This document shows positions 7,425-16,875 of a stretch of DNA of 64,000 nucleotides, piece by piece. The notes under the pieces were generated by a model. It was not told the DNA's origin, ran no database searches, and saw only the letters and a list, made by a program, of their open reading frames with translations. Each line of letters starts with the position of its first letter. Positions within the stretch are counted from its first letter, which is position 1. The DNA is taken from assembly GCF_046545555.1 (NCBI RefSeq), contig NZ_JBHZTH010000001.1:1922001-1986000 (forward strand), given 5' to 3'. The stretch is from Winogradskyella sp046545555. GTDB taxonomy: Bacteria; Bacteroidota; Bacteroidia; Flavobacteriales; Flavobacteriaceae. The position numbers and the translations under genes were made by a program.

Positions 7425-10085
7425 ATGAAGACAAAATTACTTTTTACAATTTTGGCATTATGTTGTTTCACTATAGGCTTTTCACAAGCTGATTGTGCAA
7501 ATGCGTTGCCGATTACGCCAGGCACACCTCAAGCAGGTGATACCACAGGTCAAGCAGGAAGCTTTTCAGATTCAAACACAGCGCCTGAAGTAAATCCTTG
7601 TAGTACTTTGTATAATGACCTAGAATATTGGTTTTCTTATACGGCTACAGCGAATGGAGAAACTTTAGACATTTCGGTTTCGGATCTTACGACAAACTAT
7701 TACGGTGTTTTTGTTATCGATAATTGCCCAGATTCAACTCCAACATGTATCGCATCGGATACCAATGGCTTTTCTAGTGCTGACCTTGCAGTCACTACAC
7801 CAGCTTTAACGGCAGGTACGACATATTATATTGTTATCTCGGATTGGGCTGAAGGTTCAACTACGTTTACAATGAGTAGTACTGTAATAGCAGCACCAAC
7901 TTGTTTAGATCCAACTATGCTAGCTGCAAACAGCATTACGACATCATCAGCTGAATTGTCTTGGACTGAAGCAGGTTCGGCATCATTATATAATATTGAA
8001 TTAGTAGATATAACTGCTGGTGATTCAGCTACTGGAGTCGCAACCGATACTGGTGTTGGCAATCCATTTATGCAAATGGGCTTAGTTGATAACAATGATT
8101 ATCAATATTATGTGCAAGCGGATTGCGGTATGACAGATGGTGTATCAGAGTGGGTAGGTCCTTTTTCATTTTCTACTCCTTGCTCTGTTTTTGTGCCAGA
8201 TTACACTGAAAGTTTTGATTCAAGTGTAGCTCCTGATTGTTGGGTAGAAGCAGGTTCTGGAAATCCAATGACTGGTCCCGCTGATTTTGGTTCTGGTTTA
8301 TGGAATCATGATGAGTTTGCAAATATTGGATCAACAAACAATGCTGCTCAAATTAATTTATATACAACAAATAGAGAAGATTGGTTAATTTCACCAACTT
8401 TTGATTTATCCGCTGGTGGATATGAATTAGTATACACTGTGGCTGTTACTGATTTTGCTAATTCTAACGTTCCGGAAGGGAGTGGAATGGGTTCTGATGA
8501 CGAAGTACAAGTATTAATTTCTACAGATAATGGGGCTAATTGGATTAATCTTACAACATATAACCAGTCAAGTTTTCCATCTGAAACTGGAGATGTTGAA
8601 ACTTTTGATTTAAGTGCTTACACTGGAAATGCACAGTTTGCAATTTGGGCAACTGACGGTACTGTAGATGATTCGGAAGATTATGACTTTTTCTTTGATG
8701 AGTTTATAGTAAGAACTCCTTTGGTATGTACTGTTGCTGTAGTAGACTCTTCAACTGTTTCAGATGATTGTGGTAATAGTCAATTTTTTGTTGATGTAGA
8801 TATAACTACTGTTGGAGATGCAACTCAAATTAATGACGGGACTAATACATATGCTATATCTGGAACAGGTGTATTACAAGTAGGTCCATTTGCTGAGGGA
8901 ACTACAGTAACTTTAACTGTTGAACATTCTGACGTTGCTTGTAATTTCAGCTTAGGTGATTTCACGTATTTATGTCCACCATCAAATGATGAATGTGATG
9001 CAGCAATTGCATTAACAGTTAATCCAGATTTGGATAATGGTACGGTAACTGCTGGTACGACGACTGGCGCAACTGCCTCCTCTCAAACCGATGATGTTTC
9101 AGGTACACCAAATACAGATGTTTGGTATTCATTTGTTGCAACTAATGAAGAGCATAGAGTTGAACTTTTAAATGTTGTAAACCAAGGTGGAGGTACCTCT
9201 ACAAGTACAGATATGGGTATGGGTGTTTATGACAGTACTGCTGGATGTGAAGCATTAGTACTTACTGCAACGAGTGATCCAAATACTTTAAATTTAACAG
9301 GACTAACTATAGGTACAACATATGTTGTTAGAGTGTATGGATGGTTTACGTCAATTCAATATAACAATTTTGATATAAGTGTTGGGACGCCACCACCACC
9401 ACCGCCAGCACCAGCAAATGATGAATGTGACGATGCAGTTGCGTTAACTGTAAATTTAGATTATGATAATACTGTAGTTACAGCAGGTACTACAAATGGT
9501 GCCACTGCTTCATCTCAAGCTGATGATGTTTCAGGAACACCTAATACTGATGTTTGGTTCACCTTTCAGGCTATTTATGATGAGCACAGAGTTCAATTAT
9601 TGAATGTTGTTAACCAAGGTGGAGGAACTTCTACAAGTACAGATATGGGAATGGGTGTTTATGATGCAACAGGCGGATGTGGTGCATTAACTCTCACAGC
9701 GACTAGTGATCCTAATACATTAAATTTAACTGGCTTAACACCAGGTACAACTTATGCCGTTAGAGTATATGGTTGGTTCACAAGTGTTCAATATAATAAT
9801 TTTGATGTTAGTGTTGGGTCTGATCCGGCATTAAGTACAAATGAGTTTGATAATCCTTCAGCTTTCACATACTATCCTAACCCAGTTAAAAATACACTAA
9901 CATTAAGTGCTCAAAACACAATTGATAATGTTACTATGTATAATATGTTAGGGCAAGAAGTATTAAGAGCGACTCCTAATGCAGTAGACAGTGATTTAGA
10001 TATGTCATCTTTACAAACAGGTACTTATTTTGTACAAGTGACTATTGCTAATATTACTAAAACAGTTAGAGTAATAAAGCAGTAA
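7425..10085 (+). CDS. Large secreted adhesin-like protein with duplicated domain and type IX sorting tail
   Basis: An 886-residue exported protein. After a signal peptide (about residues 1-21, ending GFSQA) come a beta-sandwich domain; a fibronectin type III-like domain (around TSSAELSWTEAGSASLYNI); a region like the cleaved-adhesin/choice-of-anchor J domain (YTESFDSSVAPDCW to DYDFFFDEFIV); and two near-identical 135-residue domains (residues 520-654 and 664-798) starting NDECD. A proline-rich linker (TPPPPPPAP) joins these two. The C-terminus has a type IX sorting domain (YYPNPVKNTLTLS to GTYFVQVTI). There is no recognisable catalytic domain, so the likely role is binding or adhesion at the cell surface. 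A terminator follows directly. Confidence 0.85.
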   Translation: MKTKLLFTILALCCFTIGFSQADCANALPITPGTPQAGDTTGQAGSFSDSNTAPEVNPCSTLYNDLEYWFSYTATANGETLDISVSDLTTNYYGVFVIDNCPDSTPTCIASDTNGFSSADLAVTTPALTAGTTYYIVISDWAEGSTTFTMSSTVIAAPTCLDPTMLAANSITTSSAELSWTEAGSASLYNIELVDITAGDSATGVATDTGVGNPFMQMGLVDNNDYQYYVQADCGMTDGVSEWVGPFSFSTPCSVFVPDYTESFDSSVAPDCWVEAGSGNPMTGPADFGSGLWNHDEFANIGSTNNAAQINLYTTNREDWLISPTFDLSAGGYELVYTVAVTDFANSNVPEGSGMGSDDEVQVLISTDNGANWINLTTYNQSSFPSETGDVETFDLSAYTGNAQFAIWATDGTVDDSEDYDFFFDEFIVRTPLVCTVAVVDSSTVSDDCGNSQFFVDVDITTVGDATQINDGTNTYAISGTGVLQVGPFAEGTTVTLTVEHSDVACNFSLGDFTYLCPPSNDECDAAIALTVNPDLDNGTVTAGTTTGATASSQTDDVSGTPNTDVWYSFVATNEEHRVELLNVVNQGGGTSTSTDMGMGVYDSTAGCEALVLTATSDPNTLNLTGLTIGTTYVVRVYGWFTSIQYNNFDISVGTPPPPPPAPANDECDDAVALTVNLDYDNTVVTAGTTNGATASSQADDVSGTPNTDVWFTFQAIYDEHRVQLLNVVNQGGGTSTSTDMGMGVYDATGGCGALTLTATSDPNTLNLTGLTPGTTYAVRVYGWFTSVQYNNFDVSVGSDPALSTNEFDNPSAFTYYPNPVKNTLTLSAQNTIDNVTMYNMLGQEVLRATPNAVDSDLDMSSLQTGTYFVQVTIANITKTVRVIKQ
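8982..9386 (+). repeat. Internal domain repeat, unit 1
   Basis: A 405-base coding unit inside the large secreted protein, beginning with codons for SNDECD and ending FDISVG. It is repeated in frame at 9414-9818 with exactly the same length. Confidence 0.9.
9414..9818 (+). repeat. Internal domain repeat, unit 2
   Basis: Second 405-base copy, beginning with codons for ANDECD and ending FDVSVG. The protein segments VVNQGGGTSTSTDMGMGVYD and TATSDPNTLNLTGLT are identical in both units, while many third codon positions differ. Confidence 0.9.
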
Positions 10086-10106
10086 TATTTTAAACATATA
10101 ATTACG

Positions 10107-10137
10107 AAAAAGCCGCTAAAATTAGCGGCTTTTTTTT
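10107..10137 (+). terminator. Rho-independent terminator after the large adhesin-like gene
   Basis: AGCCGCTA pairs with TAGCGGCT around a four-base loop, extended by A and T runs, and is followed by eight T. It separates the adhesin-like gene from the next paralogue. Confidence 0.9.
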
Positions 10138-10166
10138 ATATTCATTTATTAAAATTAATTAACTGA

Positions 10167-11879
10167 ATGTTTCATAGAAATTCATTACTACTGCTATTCT
10201 ATTTCGTTTTTAATACGATCTTATCTGCTCAGATTAGTTTTGAAAATTTAGCGTCCGAAATAGGTGTAGATGTCGTCTGTGGTAATTCTCTTTTTGGGAG
10301 CGGTATAACTTTCTATGATTATGATAATGATGGATGGGATGATATTACTATTGCCTCTGCAAATAGCGATCCTGTTCGTTTTATGAAAAACATTAACGGA
10401 AATTTTGTGGAGCAAATACTTAATATCCCTGCGAATAATTGGAGAAATAAGCAAACAAATTGGGTTGATATAGATAATGACGGTGACAATGACTTATTGA
10501 TTACGAGTGATATAAGTAGTATAAAGTTATTTGAAAATCTCGGTAATATGATAATGCAAGATATTACGGTTGCCTCTGGTATGTTAATAGATGTTATGGA
10601 GACCTATGGCGCGTCTTGGGGAGATTATAACAAGGATGGGTTTTTAGACGTTTTTGTAAGCAATAGATCTACGACTACACCAAACATATTGTATAAGAAT
10701 AATGGTGATAAGACATTTACAATAGTAAATAACCAAGCAGGTATATTAAATACAGGTATGTTATCCTTTTGTTCTGCTTTTTTTGATTATAATAACGACG
10801 GTCACCAAGATATTTATGTTGCAAATGACAAGCTTCAATATTCCAATACTTTATATAAAAATAATGGTGATGGCACATTTACAGATGTTAGTGTAGAGTC
10901 TGGTGCTGGTATTGCGATAGATGCGATGTCAGTAACAATTGACGATTTTGATTATGATGGTTGGATGGACATTTATGTCACTAATGATATTCCGGGTAAT
11001 GTATTTTTAAAAAATAACGGAGATGGTACATTTACAGATATAGCGCAGTCATCTAATACCACTTTTAACAGTGTAGGTTGGGGCGCAGTTTTTTTAGATG
11101 CAGATAATGATAGTGACTTGGACCTTTATGTAAGTGGAGAACATAATGGGTCAGTTCCTGGCTATTTATCTTCCGCATTTTATGAGAATTATAACGACGG
11201 AACATTTAATTTAGATAATTCTGTAATACCAAATGACTTAGCAATTAGTTATTCTAACGCTATTGGTGATACAGATAATGATGGATTACCAGAAATCGCA
11301 GTTAATAATATAAATCATGACAATATTTTTGTTTGGAAAAATAATACCGTTACATCCAATAATTGGTTAAAAATTAAACTCCAAGGCACGCAGAGTAATA
11401 GAAATGGTGTCGGCTCTTTAATAGAAATTTCAATTAACGGTCAGAAGCAGTATCGATATACCCTATGTGGCGAAGGTTATTTATCCCAAAATTCAGCAAC
11501 AGAATTCTTTGGTTTAGGTAACGAAATGAATGTGGACTATGTAAAAGTAAAATGGCTCAGTGGTATTGAAGATATCATTTATGATATTAATGCTAACCAA
11601 CTATTAAATATTGTTGAAAGATCAACACTTTCGATAAATGATAATATAAAAAATACTTTTAAAATATTTCCAAATCCGGTATCGAGTGAATTAACAGTTA
11701 AAAGCGATAGCTCAATTACTAGAGTACAGTTATATAACATATTTGGACAAAGGATAATCACCCAATTCCCTCAATCTAATGAAGCAGGTATTGATTTAAG
11801 TACATTAAATACTGGAGTTTACTTTGTGAATATCTCTTCTAAAACAACTAGCGAAACGGTTAAAATAATAAAGCAATAA
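10167..11879 (+). CDS. Secreted FG-GAP/VCBS repeat protein with ASPIC/UnbV domain and type IX sorting tail (paralogue)
   Basis: A 570-residue paralogue of the protein at 5484. It has the same order: signal peptide (about residues 1-21, ending LSAQ), FG-GAP/VCBS repeats with DIDNDGDND, DYNNDGHQD, DFDYDGWMD and DADNDSDLD calcium-binding motifs, an ASPIC/UnbV domain (GVGSLIEISINGQKQYR, VKWLSGIEDI), and a type IX sorting domain (IFPNPVSSELTVKSD, GVYFVNISS). It lies 29 bases after the upstream terminator, so it has its own start of transcription. The two paralogues flank the adhesin-like gene and together make a small cluster of surface proteins. Function unknown beyond probable calcium-dependent binding. 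Confidence 0.88.
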   Translation: MFHRNSLLLLFYFVFNTILSAQISFENLASEIGVDVVCGNSLFGSGITFYDYDNDGWDDITIASANSDPVRFMKNINGNFVEQILNIPANNWRNKQTNWVDIDNDGDNDLLITSDISSIKLFENLGNMIMQDITVASGMLIDVMETYGASWGDYNKDGFLDVFVSNRSTTTPNILYKNNGDKTFTIVNNQAGILNTGMLSFCSAFFDYNNDGHQDIYVANDKLQYSNTLYKNNGDGTFTDVSVESGAGIAIDAMSVTIDDFDYDGWMDIYVTNDIPGNVFLKNNGDGTFTDIAQSSNTTFNSVGWGAVFLDADNDSDLDLYVSGEHNGSVPGYLSSAFYENYNDGTFNLDNSVIPNDLAISYSNAIGDTDNDGLPEIAVNNINHDNIFVWKNNTVTSNNWLKIKLQGTQSNRNGVGSLIEISINGQKQYRYTLCGEGYLSQNSATEFFGLGNEMNVDYVKVKWLSGIEDIIYDINANQLLNIVERSTLSINDNIKNTFKIFPNPVSSELTVKSDSSITRVQLYNIFGQRIITQFPQSNEAGIDLSTLNTGVYFVNISSKTTSETVKIIKQ

Positions 11880-11884
11880 TAGTA

Positions 11885-11892
11885 TACCTTTG
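11885..11892 (+). promoter_or_regulatory. Candidate -7 box giving a leaderless transcript
   Basis: TACCTTTG matches TAnnTTTG. Six bases separate it from the ATG at 11899, so transcription starting seven bases after the box would begin at the start codon. No convincing TTG lies at the -33 position. The smpB gene has the same box at the same distance. Confidence 0.4.
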
Positions 11893-11898
11893 TACTAT

Positions 11899-12900
11899 AT
11901 GGACGCCATTCGTTTTTCATTTATTATACCTGTTTATAATCGACCAAATGAGATTTCAGAACTTTTAGAAAGTTTTTCAATGCTCCATGGCGATAAATCA
12001 TACGAAATAGTAATAGTAGAGGATGGGTCTACAGAGACTTCTAAAGCGATTGTAGATTCTTTTGAGTCTCAATTAAATATTTCATATTATTTTAAATCAA
12101 ATTCTGGGCCAGGTGATTCTAGAAATTTTGGTATGCAAAAAGCAAAAGGTAATTACTTTATTATTTTAGATTCAGATGTTATACTACCAATTTATTATTT
12201 AGAAGAAGTTAAGGCTTTTTTAAGCAAAACTTATTACCATTGTTTTGGTGGTCCAGATGCGGCACATGCATCTTTTTCTAATCTTCAAAAAGCCATAAAT
12301 TTTGCAATGACATCCTTTATTACTACTGGTGGTATTAGAGGAGGAAAACAACAGGTTGAAGATTTTCAGCCAAGAAGTTTTAATATGGGTTTATCTAAGA
12401 AAGCATTTTTAGATTCAGGCGGGTTTGGTAAAATACATCCAGGCGAAGATCCGGATTTGTCATTGCGATTACAAAAATTAGGTTATAAAACATCACTTAT
12501 TAAAGATGCATTTGTTTATCATAAACGTCGTATTTCCTGGTCTAAATTTTATAAACAAGTCCATAAGTTTGGTATGGTAAGACCAATATTAAATCAATGG
12601 CATCCCAAATCTAAGAGTTTGGTCTATTGGTTTCCTACTGCTTTTGGATTAGGATTAGTTTTTTCTGCAGTATTATTCGGTTTTAATATAATATGGCCAT
12701 TGTGTGTATATGGTTTCTATTTTATTTTAGCTTTAATTTTGGCGCTAATATCTAGCAGAAGTGTCGTAGTCGCATTTCAATCTACGATAGCCATATTGAT
12801 ACAATTTTTTGGTTATGGATATGGTTTTTTAAAATCAACCTTTAATTTAGTAGTATTAAAAAAAGATCCTAAAAAAACATTTCCAGATTTATTCTTTTAA
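11899..12900 (+). CDS. Family 2 glycosyltransferase, membrane-associated
   Basis: A glycosyltransferase of the GT-A fold, family 2. The N-terminus has FIIPVYNRPNEI and VEDGSTE, the metal-binding region reads ILDSDVILP, and the acceptor-side acidic motif is HPGEDPDLSLRL. After the catalytic part (about residues 1-220) come two to three hydrophobic segments, so it is probably tied to the inner membrane. I chose ATG at 11899 rather than the TTG at 11890 because the TTG lies within the candidate promoter box and the conserved fold starts with RFSFIIPVY just after the ATG. The acceptor is unknown. Six bases separate it from the YbbR-like gene. Confidence 0.88.
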   Translation: MDAIRFSFIIPVYNRPNEISELLESFSMLHGDKSYEIVIVEDGSTETSKAIVDSFESQLNISYYFKSNSGPGDSRNFGMQKAKGNYFIILDSDVILPIYYLEEVKAFLSKTYYHCFGGPDAAHASFSNLQKAINFAMTSFITTGGIRGGKQQVEDFQPRSFNMGLSKKAFLDSGGFGKIHPGEDPDLSLRLQKLGYKTSLIKDAFVYHKRRISWSKFYKQVHKFGMVRPILNQWHPKSKSLVYWFPTAFGLGLVFSAVLFGFNIIWPLCVYGFYFILALILALISSRSVVVAFQSTIAILIQFFGYGYGFLKSTFNLVVLKKDPKKTFPDLFF

Positions 12901-12906
12901 GTATCA

Positions 12907-13863
12907 ATGAACTCAAGAAAGAAATTAAATATAAAAGATTATTTAAAAAAAAGAAACGTAAAACGTTTTAGTCTTTTTATTCTTATTGCGTTCGTATTTT
13001 TAATTTTTTCAAAATTATCAAATAGCTACAAGCAGACGATTAAATTAAAAGTAGCTATTACAAATATTGAAGATGAAGTAATTTTAGAAAATGATTCGTT
13101 AAATGTTATGGATGCCTTTATCGAGGCCAAGGGTTTTACATTAGTACCATTTTTATTCAAAAATTATAAAACTATAGATTTAGATGCACAGACTGATTTA
13201 GTTAATAAGTCAAATCATTATGTTTTTGATGTCCAAAAACATAAATATCTTATAGAAGAGCAATTAGGCTCAAGTTATAAAATGCTTTCAATTAAGCCAG
13301 ATAGTTTAATAGTATCTTACTCTAAAAGAGCATCTAAATATGTTCCGATAGATTTAAATACGGCTATAAGTTTCACTTCTGGATTTGATATTAAAGGTGA
13401 TTATGTATTAAGTATTGATAGTGTAAAAGTAGTAGGATCGGTAAAGCGAATTGCCGAAATCAGTGCTGTTACCACAGAAGCCTTAATATTACAAGAAGTA
13501 AATAAAAATATAGAAGCAGAAATTTATATTACAGGAATTCAAGATATAGAAACTTTTCCAAAATCAATAGAAGTTAGGGCAGAAGTAAAGCGGTTTACCG
13601 AGGGTAAAATAGAGGTGCCTATAACATTAGTAAATAAGCCAGCGAATACAATAATTAATTTTTTTCCAAAGACAGTTACAATATCTTATTATGTTGATTT
13701 AGATAATTATAGTGAAATTAAAACATCTGATTTTATTATAGAATGTGATTATAATTCTATTAAGGATAATCAAACGTACTTTATTCCTAAAATTATAAAA
13801 AAACCAGAATTTGCAAAACGAGTTAGTATGAAGCAGAAACGTGTAGATTTTATTAAATTATAA
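12907..13863 (+). CDS. YbbR-like domain protein
   Basis: A 318-residue protein with one N-terminal transmembrane helix (about residues 20-38, FSLFILIAFVFLIFSKL) and an extracytoplasmic part made of YbbR-like repeats. YbbR (CdaR) proteins of Firmicutes regulate the cyclic di-AMP synthase; in Bacteroidota a YbbR-like gene commonly stands beside coaE, as here, and its job is not established. The gap to coaE is a single base, so the two are surely translated from one message. The domain assignment is moderately secure; a role in nucleotide signalling would be an inference. Confidence 0.78.
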   Translation: MNSRKKLNIKDYLKKRNVKRFSLFILIAFVFLIFSKLSNSYKQTIKLKVAITNIEDEVILENDSLNVMDAFIEAKGFTLVPFLFKNYKTIDLDAQTDLVNKSNHYVFDVQKHKYLIEEQLGSSYKMLSIKPDSLIVSYSKRASKYVPIDLNTAISFTSGFDIKGDYVLSIDSVKVVGSVKRIAEISAVTTEALILQEVNKNIEAEIYITGIQDIETFPKSIEVRAEVKRFTEGKIEVPITLVNKPANTIINFFPKTVTISYYVDLDNYSEIKTSDFIIECDYNSIKDNQTYFIPKIIKKPEFAKRVSMKQKRVDFIKL

Positions 13864-13864
13864 A

Positions 13865-14449
13865 ATGGTAATAGTAGGTCTTACAGGAGGTATAGGTAGT
13901 GGTAAAACCACTATAGGTAAAACATTTAAATCTTTTGGCATACCATTATATATTGCAGATGATGAGGCTAAGGCTTTAATGAATCGTTCTAAAGTTATTA
14001 AAAGAAAAATAATAGCCCTATTTGGTGAGTGTTCTTATAAGGAAGGTAAACTCAATAGGCCTTACTTAGCTTCAAAAATTTTTAATGATAAAACGCTTTT
14101 AGCTAAAATGAATGCAATCGTTCACCCGAAGGTAGCCGCACATTTTAGGCATTGGTTAGCAAAACAAGAAGCACCATATATAATAAAGGAGGTAGCGATC
14201 ATTTTTGAAAATAATTTACAATCCCAGTACGATTATATTATTACAGTTGTTGCAGATAAAGAAGTAAGAATTAAAAGAGTTATTAAACGAGATAATGCAT
14301 CAACGGAGAAAGTAGAGGCTATTATTAAAAATCAGCTTTCAGACAAAGAAAAAATTAAAAAATCAGATTTCGTAATCTTTAACGATGATTTGGATGTTGC
14401 TAAGAAACAGGCTAAGGATATTCACAATAGCATTCTGCAAAAACTATAA
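13865..14449 (+). CDS. coaE: Dephospho-CoA kinase
   Basis: A 194-residue kinase that phosphorylates the 3'-hydroxyl of dephospho-CoA, the last step of coenzyme A synthesis. The P-loop is GLTGGIGSGKTT (residues 5-16), followed by the YIADDEAK segment that contacts the substrate and the VHP motif in MNAIVHPKVA. The length fits the family. It follows the YbbR-like gene by one base and stands 77 bases before the histidine kinase gene. Together with coaBC at 0.7 kb, two of the CoA pathway genes are in this window. Confidence 0.96.
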   Translation: MVIVGLTGGIGSGKTTIGKTFKSFGIPLYIADDEAKALMNRSKVIKRKIIALFGECSYKEGKLNRPYLASKIFNDKTLLAKMNAIVHPKVAAHFRHWLAKQEAPYIIKEVAIIFENNLQSQYDYIITVVADKEVRIKRVIKRDNASTEKVEAIIKNQLSDKEKIKKSDFVIFNDDLDVAKKQAKDIHNSILQKL

Positions 14450-14526
14450 TACTCAACAGGTACCTGTTTTGTTAATGTAAGGTTAAACCTAATTTATTCT
14501 AAATGTTAAAATGTTAAATTTGGCTG

Positions 14527-16098
14527 ATGGGTAAAAGATTGTTCATCTTATTGGTGGTATTAATGAGTTTGTCGCTTATTGGTATAATATTTGTTCAATC
14601 CTTTTTTATTAATAATAGTTTAGAAAATAGAGAAGACACCTTTAATTTAAGTGTTACTAGAGCGTTAAGTTACGTGTCTAGAGACATAGAAGAATACGAA
14701 TTAAGAAAGTATATTAATAAAATACAACCGCTTGTTGTAAATAAGCAAAAACCTGATTCGACGACACTTAGAGAATTATATATATCACGAGATGATGATA
14801 TAAATGATCAAACTATAATTCACCGTAATACGGTGTTAGAAGAGCACTTTAAAGTGCCTTCCTTGTTCTTTGAAATTAATGAAGATAGCATAGACATAAG
14901 TAGTTTTACTAACGAACGTGTCACTGAGTATTACAATAATTCTAGCATAGATGGTAGTAATTTATCTAAGCCACACAATAGTATTGTTGAGTTTTCGAGT
15001 TTACCTCTAATAGATAAACAGATATATCAATCGTCTTATAAAGCCATTTATAAGGATGTGCCAATGTATAGAAGAGTATCTGTAGAGCAAGTAAAAGCTT
15101 TGTTAGAGAGAGAATTACAAAGTGAAGGAGTAAAATTGGATTTCGAATTTGCCATATACGACGATGATTTAGCAACTAAAATCCAGACTTTAAATTTTAA
15201 TAAAAGTCCAGAGACTACCATAGGAATACCTATTCTAATGGATACCAATAATGAAAATGGATATACATTATTTGTAGATTTTCCTGAAAGGAAAAAATAT
15301 ATTTTTTCTTCCATTTTAAAGATGATGATATTATCTATAATATTTACAGGTATTATTATTCTAGCATTCTCTGGGGCTATTTATCAGCTAATAAAACAAC
15401 GTCAGATATCGCAGATTAAAACTGATTTTATAAATAATATGACGCATGAATTTAAAACTCCAATAGCTACAATTAATTTGGCTTTAGATTCTATTAGAAA
15501 CCCAAAAATAATTAACGATCAAGAAAAGGTAAAGCGTTATTTAGGAATGATAAAAGACGAAAATAAACGCATGCATGCTCAGGTAGAAAATGTATTGAGA
15601 ATTTCTAAACTAGAGAAAAATGAGCTTAATATTAGTAAGGAAAGATTAAAGTTACACGACATAGTGGAGGATGCAATAACACATGTAGAACTTATTGTTG
15701 AGGATAGAAAAGGATACGTTACGACACATCTAGATGCTGTTAAATCATCGATTTTAGCAAACGAAACACATTTTACAAATGTTATCGTTAATATATTAGA
15801 TAATGCTATTAAATATTCTGATAGCATCCCAAAGATAGATGTGTACTCAGAAAATGTAGGAACAAATATTATAGTTAAAATAAGCGACCAAGGCAACGGA
15901 ATGTCAAAGCAAGTGGCTAAGAAAGTGTTTGAGAAATTTTATAGAGAGCACTCTGGTAACGTGCATAATGTAAAAGGGCATGGGTTAGGTTTAGCTTATG
16001 TAAAAAGAATAATAGATGACCATCACGGTCATATATCAGTAGAAAGTGAAAAAGGAAAAGGCAGTACTTTTATTATAAAGATGCCGTTAATATCATAA
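14527..16098 (+). CDS. Sensor histidine kinase (RprX-like)
   Basis: A 523-residue membrane kinase. A first transmembrane helix lies at about residues 5-25, followed by a periplasmic sensing region of more than 200 residues, then a second helix at about 258-285. The cytoplasmic part has the phosphorylated His307 in MTHEFKTPIATI, the N-box NILDNAIKYS, the G1 box DQGNGM and the G2 box GHGLGLAYV. No HAMP domain is evident. It lies nine bases before its response regulator. The pair resembles RprX-RprY of Bacteroides in the regulator's sequence; the signal is unknown. I do not assign a symbol to the kinase because the sensing region is not diagnostic. Confidence 0.92.
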   Translation: MGKRLFILLVVLMSLSLIGIIFVQSFFINNSLENREDTFNLSVTRALSYVSRDIEEYELRKYINKIQPLVVNKQKPDSTTLRELYISRDDDINDQTIIHRNTVLEEHFKVPSLFFEINEDSIDISSFTNERVTEYYNNSSIDGSNLSKPHNSIVEFSSLPLIDKQIYQSSYKAIYKDVPMYRRVSVEQVKALLERELQSEGVKLDFEFAIYDDDLATKIQTLNFNKSPETTIGIPILMDTNNENGYTLFVDFPERKKYIFSSILKMMILSIIFTGIIILAFSGAIYQLIKQRQISQIKTDFINNMTHEFKTPIATINLALDSIRNPKIINDQEKVKRYLGMIKDENKRMHAQVENVLRISKLEKNELNISKERLKLHDIVEDAITHVELIVEDRKGYVTTHLDAVKSSILANETHFTNVIVNILDNAIKYSDSIPKIDVYSENVGTNIIVKISDQGNGMSKQVAKKVFEKFYREHSGNVHNVKGHGLGLAYVKRIIDDHHGHISVESEKGKGSTFIIKMPLIS

Positions 16099-16107
16099 AA
16101 ACGAATT

Positions 16108-16821
16108 ATGGAAGAGCAAAACAAGAAAATTCTTTTAGTAGAAGACGATCCAAATTTTGGAACCGTTTTAAAAGATTATTTAATGATGAACGATTACGAT
16201 GTAGTCCATGCCAAAAATGGGATGGAAGGTTTTGAAAAGTTCAAAAAAGATGATTACGATTTATGTATTTTAGATGTAATGATGCCTTATAAGGATGGTT
16301 TTACATTAGCAAAGGAAATTCGTGAAAAAAATACAGATGTTCCAATTATATTTTTAACTGCAAAAGCAATGAAAGAAGATGTGCTTAAGGGTTATAAAGT
16401 TGGTGCGGATGATTATCTTAATAAACCTTTTGATAGTGAAGTACTATTAATGAAAATTAAGGCTATTATACAGCGTAAGGCAACTGATTCTGTGGCTGAT
16501 AGTAAGCAGTTTGAATTTAAAATTGGTCGTTTTGATCTTAATTCTAAGCTTCGTTTCCTAAAATTTGATGGTGAAGACCCTTCTAAACTTTCACCCAAAG
16601 AAAACGAGCTTTTAAGGTTGTTAGCATTACATGAAAATGATTTAATGCCGAGAGAATTAGCATTAACTAAAATCTGGAGAGATGATAACTATTTTACATC
16701 TCGTAGTATGGACGTTTATATTGCTAAGCTTCGTAAATACTTAAAACCAGATCCTAATGTAGAAATTTTAAATATACATGGTGAAGGATTCCGATTGGTA
16801 ATTAATAATAAAGAAGGTTAA
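16108..16821 (+). CDS. OmpR-family response regulator (RprY-like)
   Basis: A 237-residue two-domain regulator. The receiver domain has the acidic pair in VEDDPNFG, the phosphorylated Asp56 in CILDVMMPYKDGF, the FLTAKA switch Thr and the Lys in NKPFDSE. The C-terminal winged helix (about residues 135-232) has the OmpR-type pattern LSPKENELLRLLALHEN and SRSMDVYIAKLRKYL. The DVMMPxKDGFTLAxEIR stretch is close to RprY of Bacteroides. It forms an operon with the histidine kinase just upstream and ends at a terminator ten bases after its stop. Confidence 0.93.
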   Translation: MEEQNKKILLVEDDPNFGTVLKDYLMMNDYDVVHAKNGMEGFEKFKKDDYDLCILDVMMPYKDGFTLAKEIREKNTDVPIIFLTAKAMKEDVLKGYKVGADDYLNKPFDSEVLLMKIKAIIQRKATDSVADSKQFEFKIGRFDLNSKLRFLKFDGEDPSKLSPKENELLRLLALHENDLMPRELALTKIWRDDNYFTSRSMDVYIAKLRKYLKPDPNVEILNIHGEGFRLVINNKEG

Positions 16822-16830
16822 TAATTTATC

Positions 16831-16862
16831 AAAAAATCCGGCAGTAAAGTCGGATTTTTTTT
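16831..16862 (+). terminator. Rho-independent terminator after the response regulator
   Basis: AAAAAATCCG pairs perfectly with CGGATTTTTT around a ten-base loop and runs into more T. It reaches base 16862, which argues against using the TTG at 16861 as the next gene's start. Confidence 0.85.
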
Positions 16863-16875
16863 GCCTATTTATGGA

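Noticed and set aside
7826..8095. 89-residue minus-strand frame inside the adhesin-like gene
   Set aside because: Shadow of the real gene, which has clear domains; no signal, start context or family recognised. The same holds for other opposite-strand frames inside clpB (41947-42240, 42340-42849), the histidine kinase (15048-15314, 15579-15896) and katG (62382-62612, 63117-63380).
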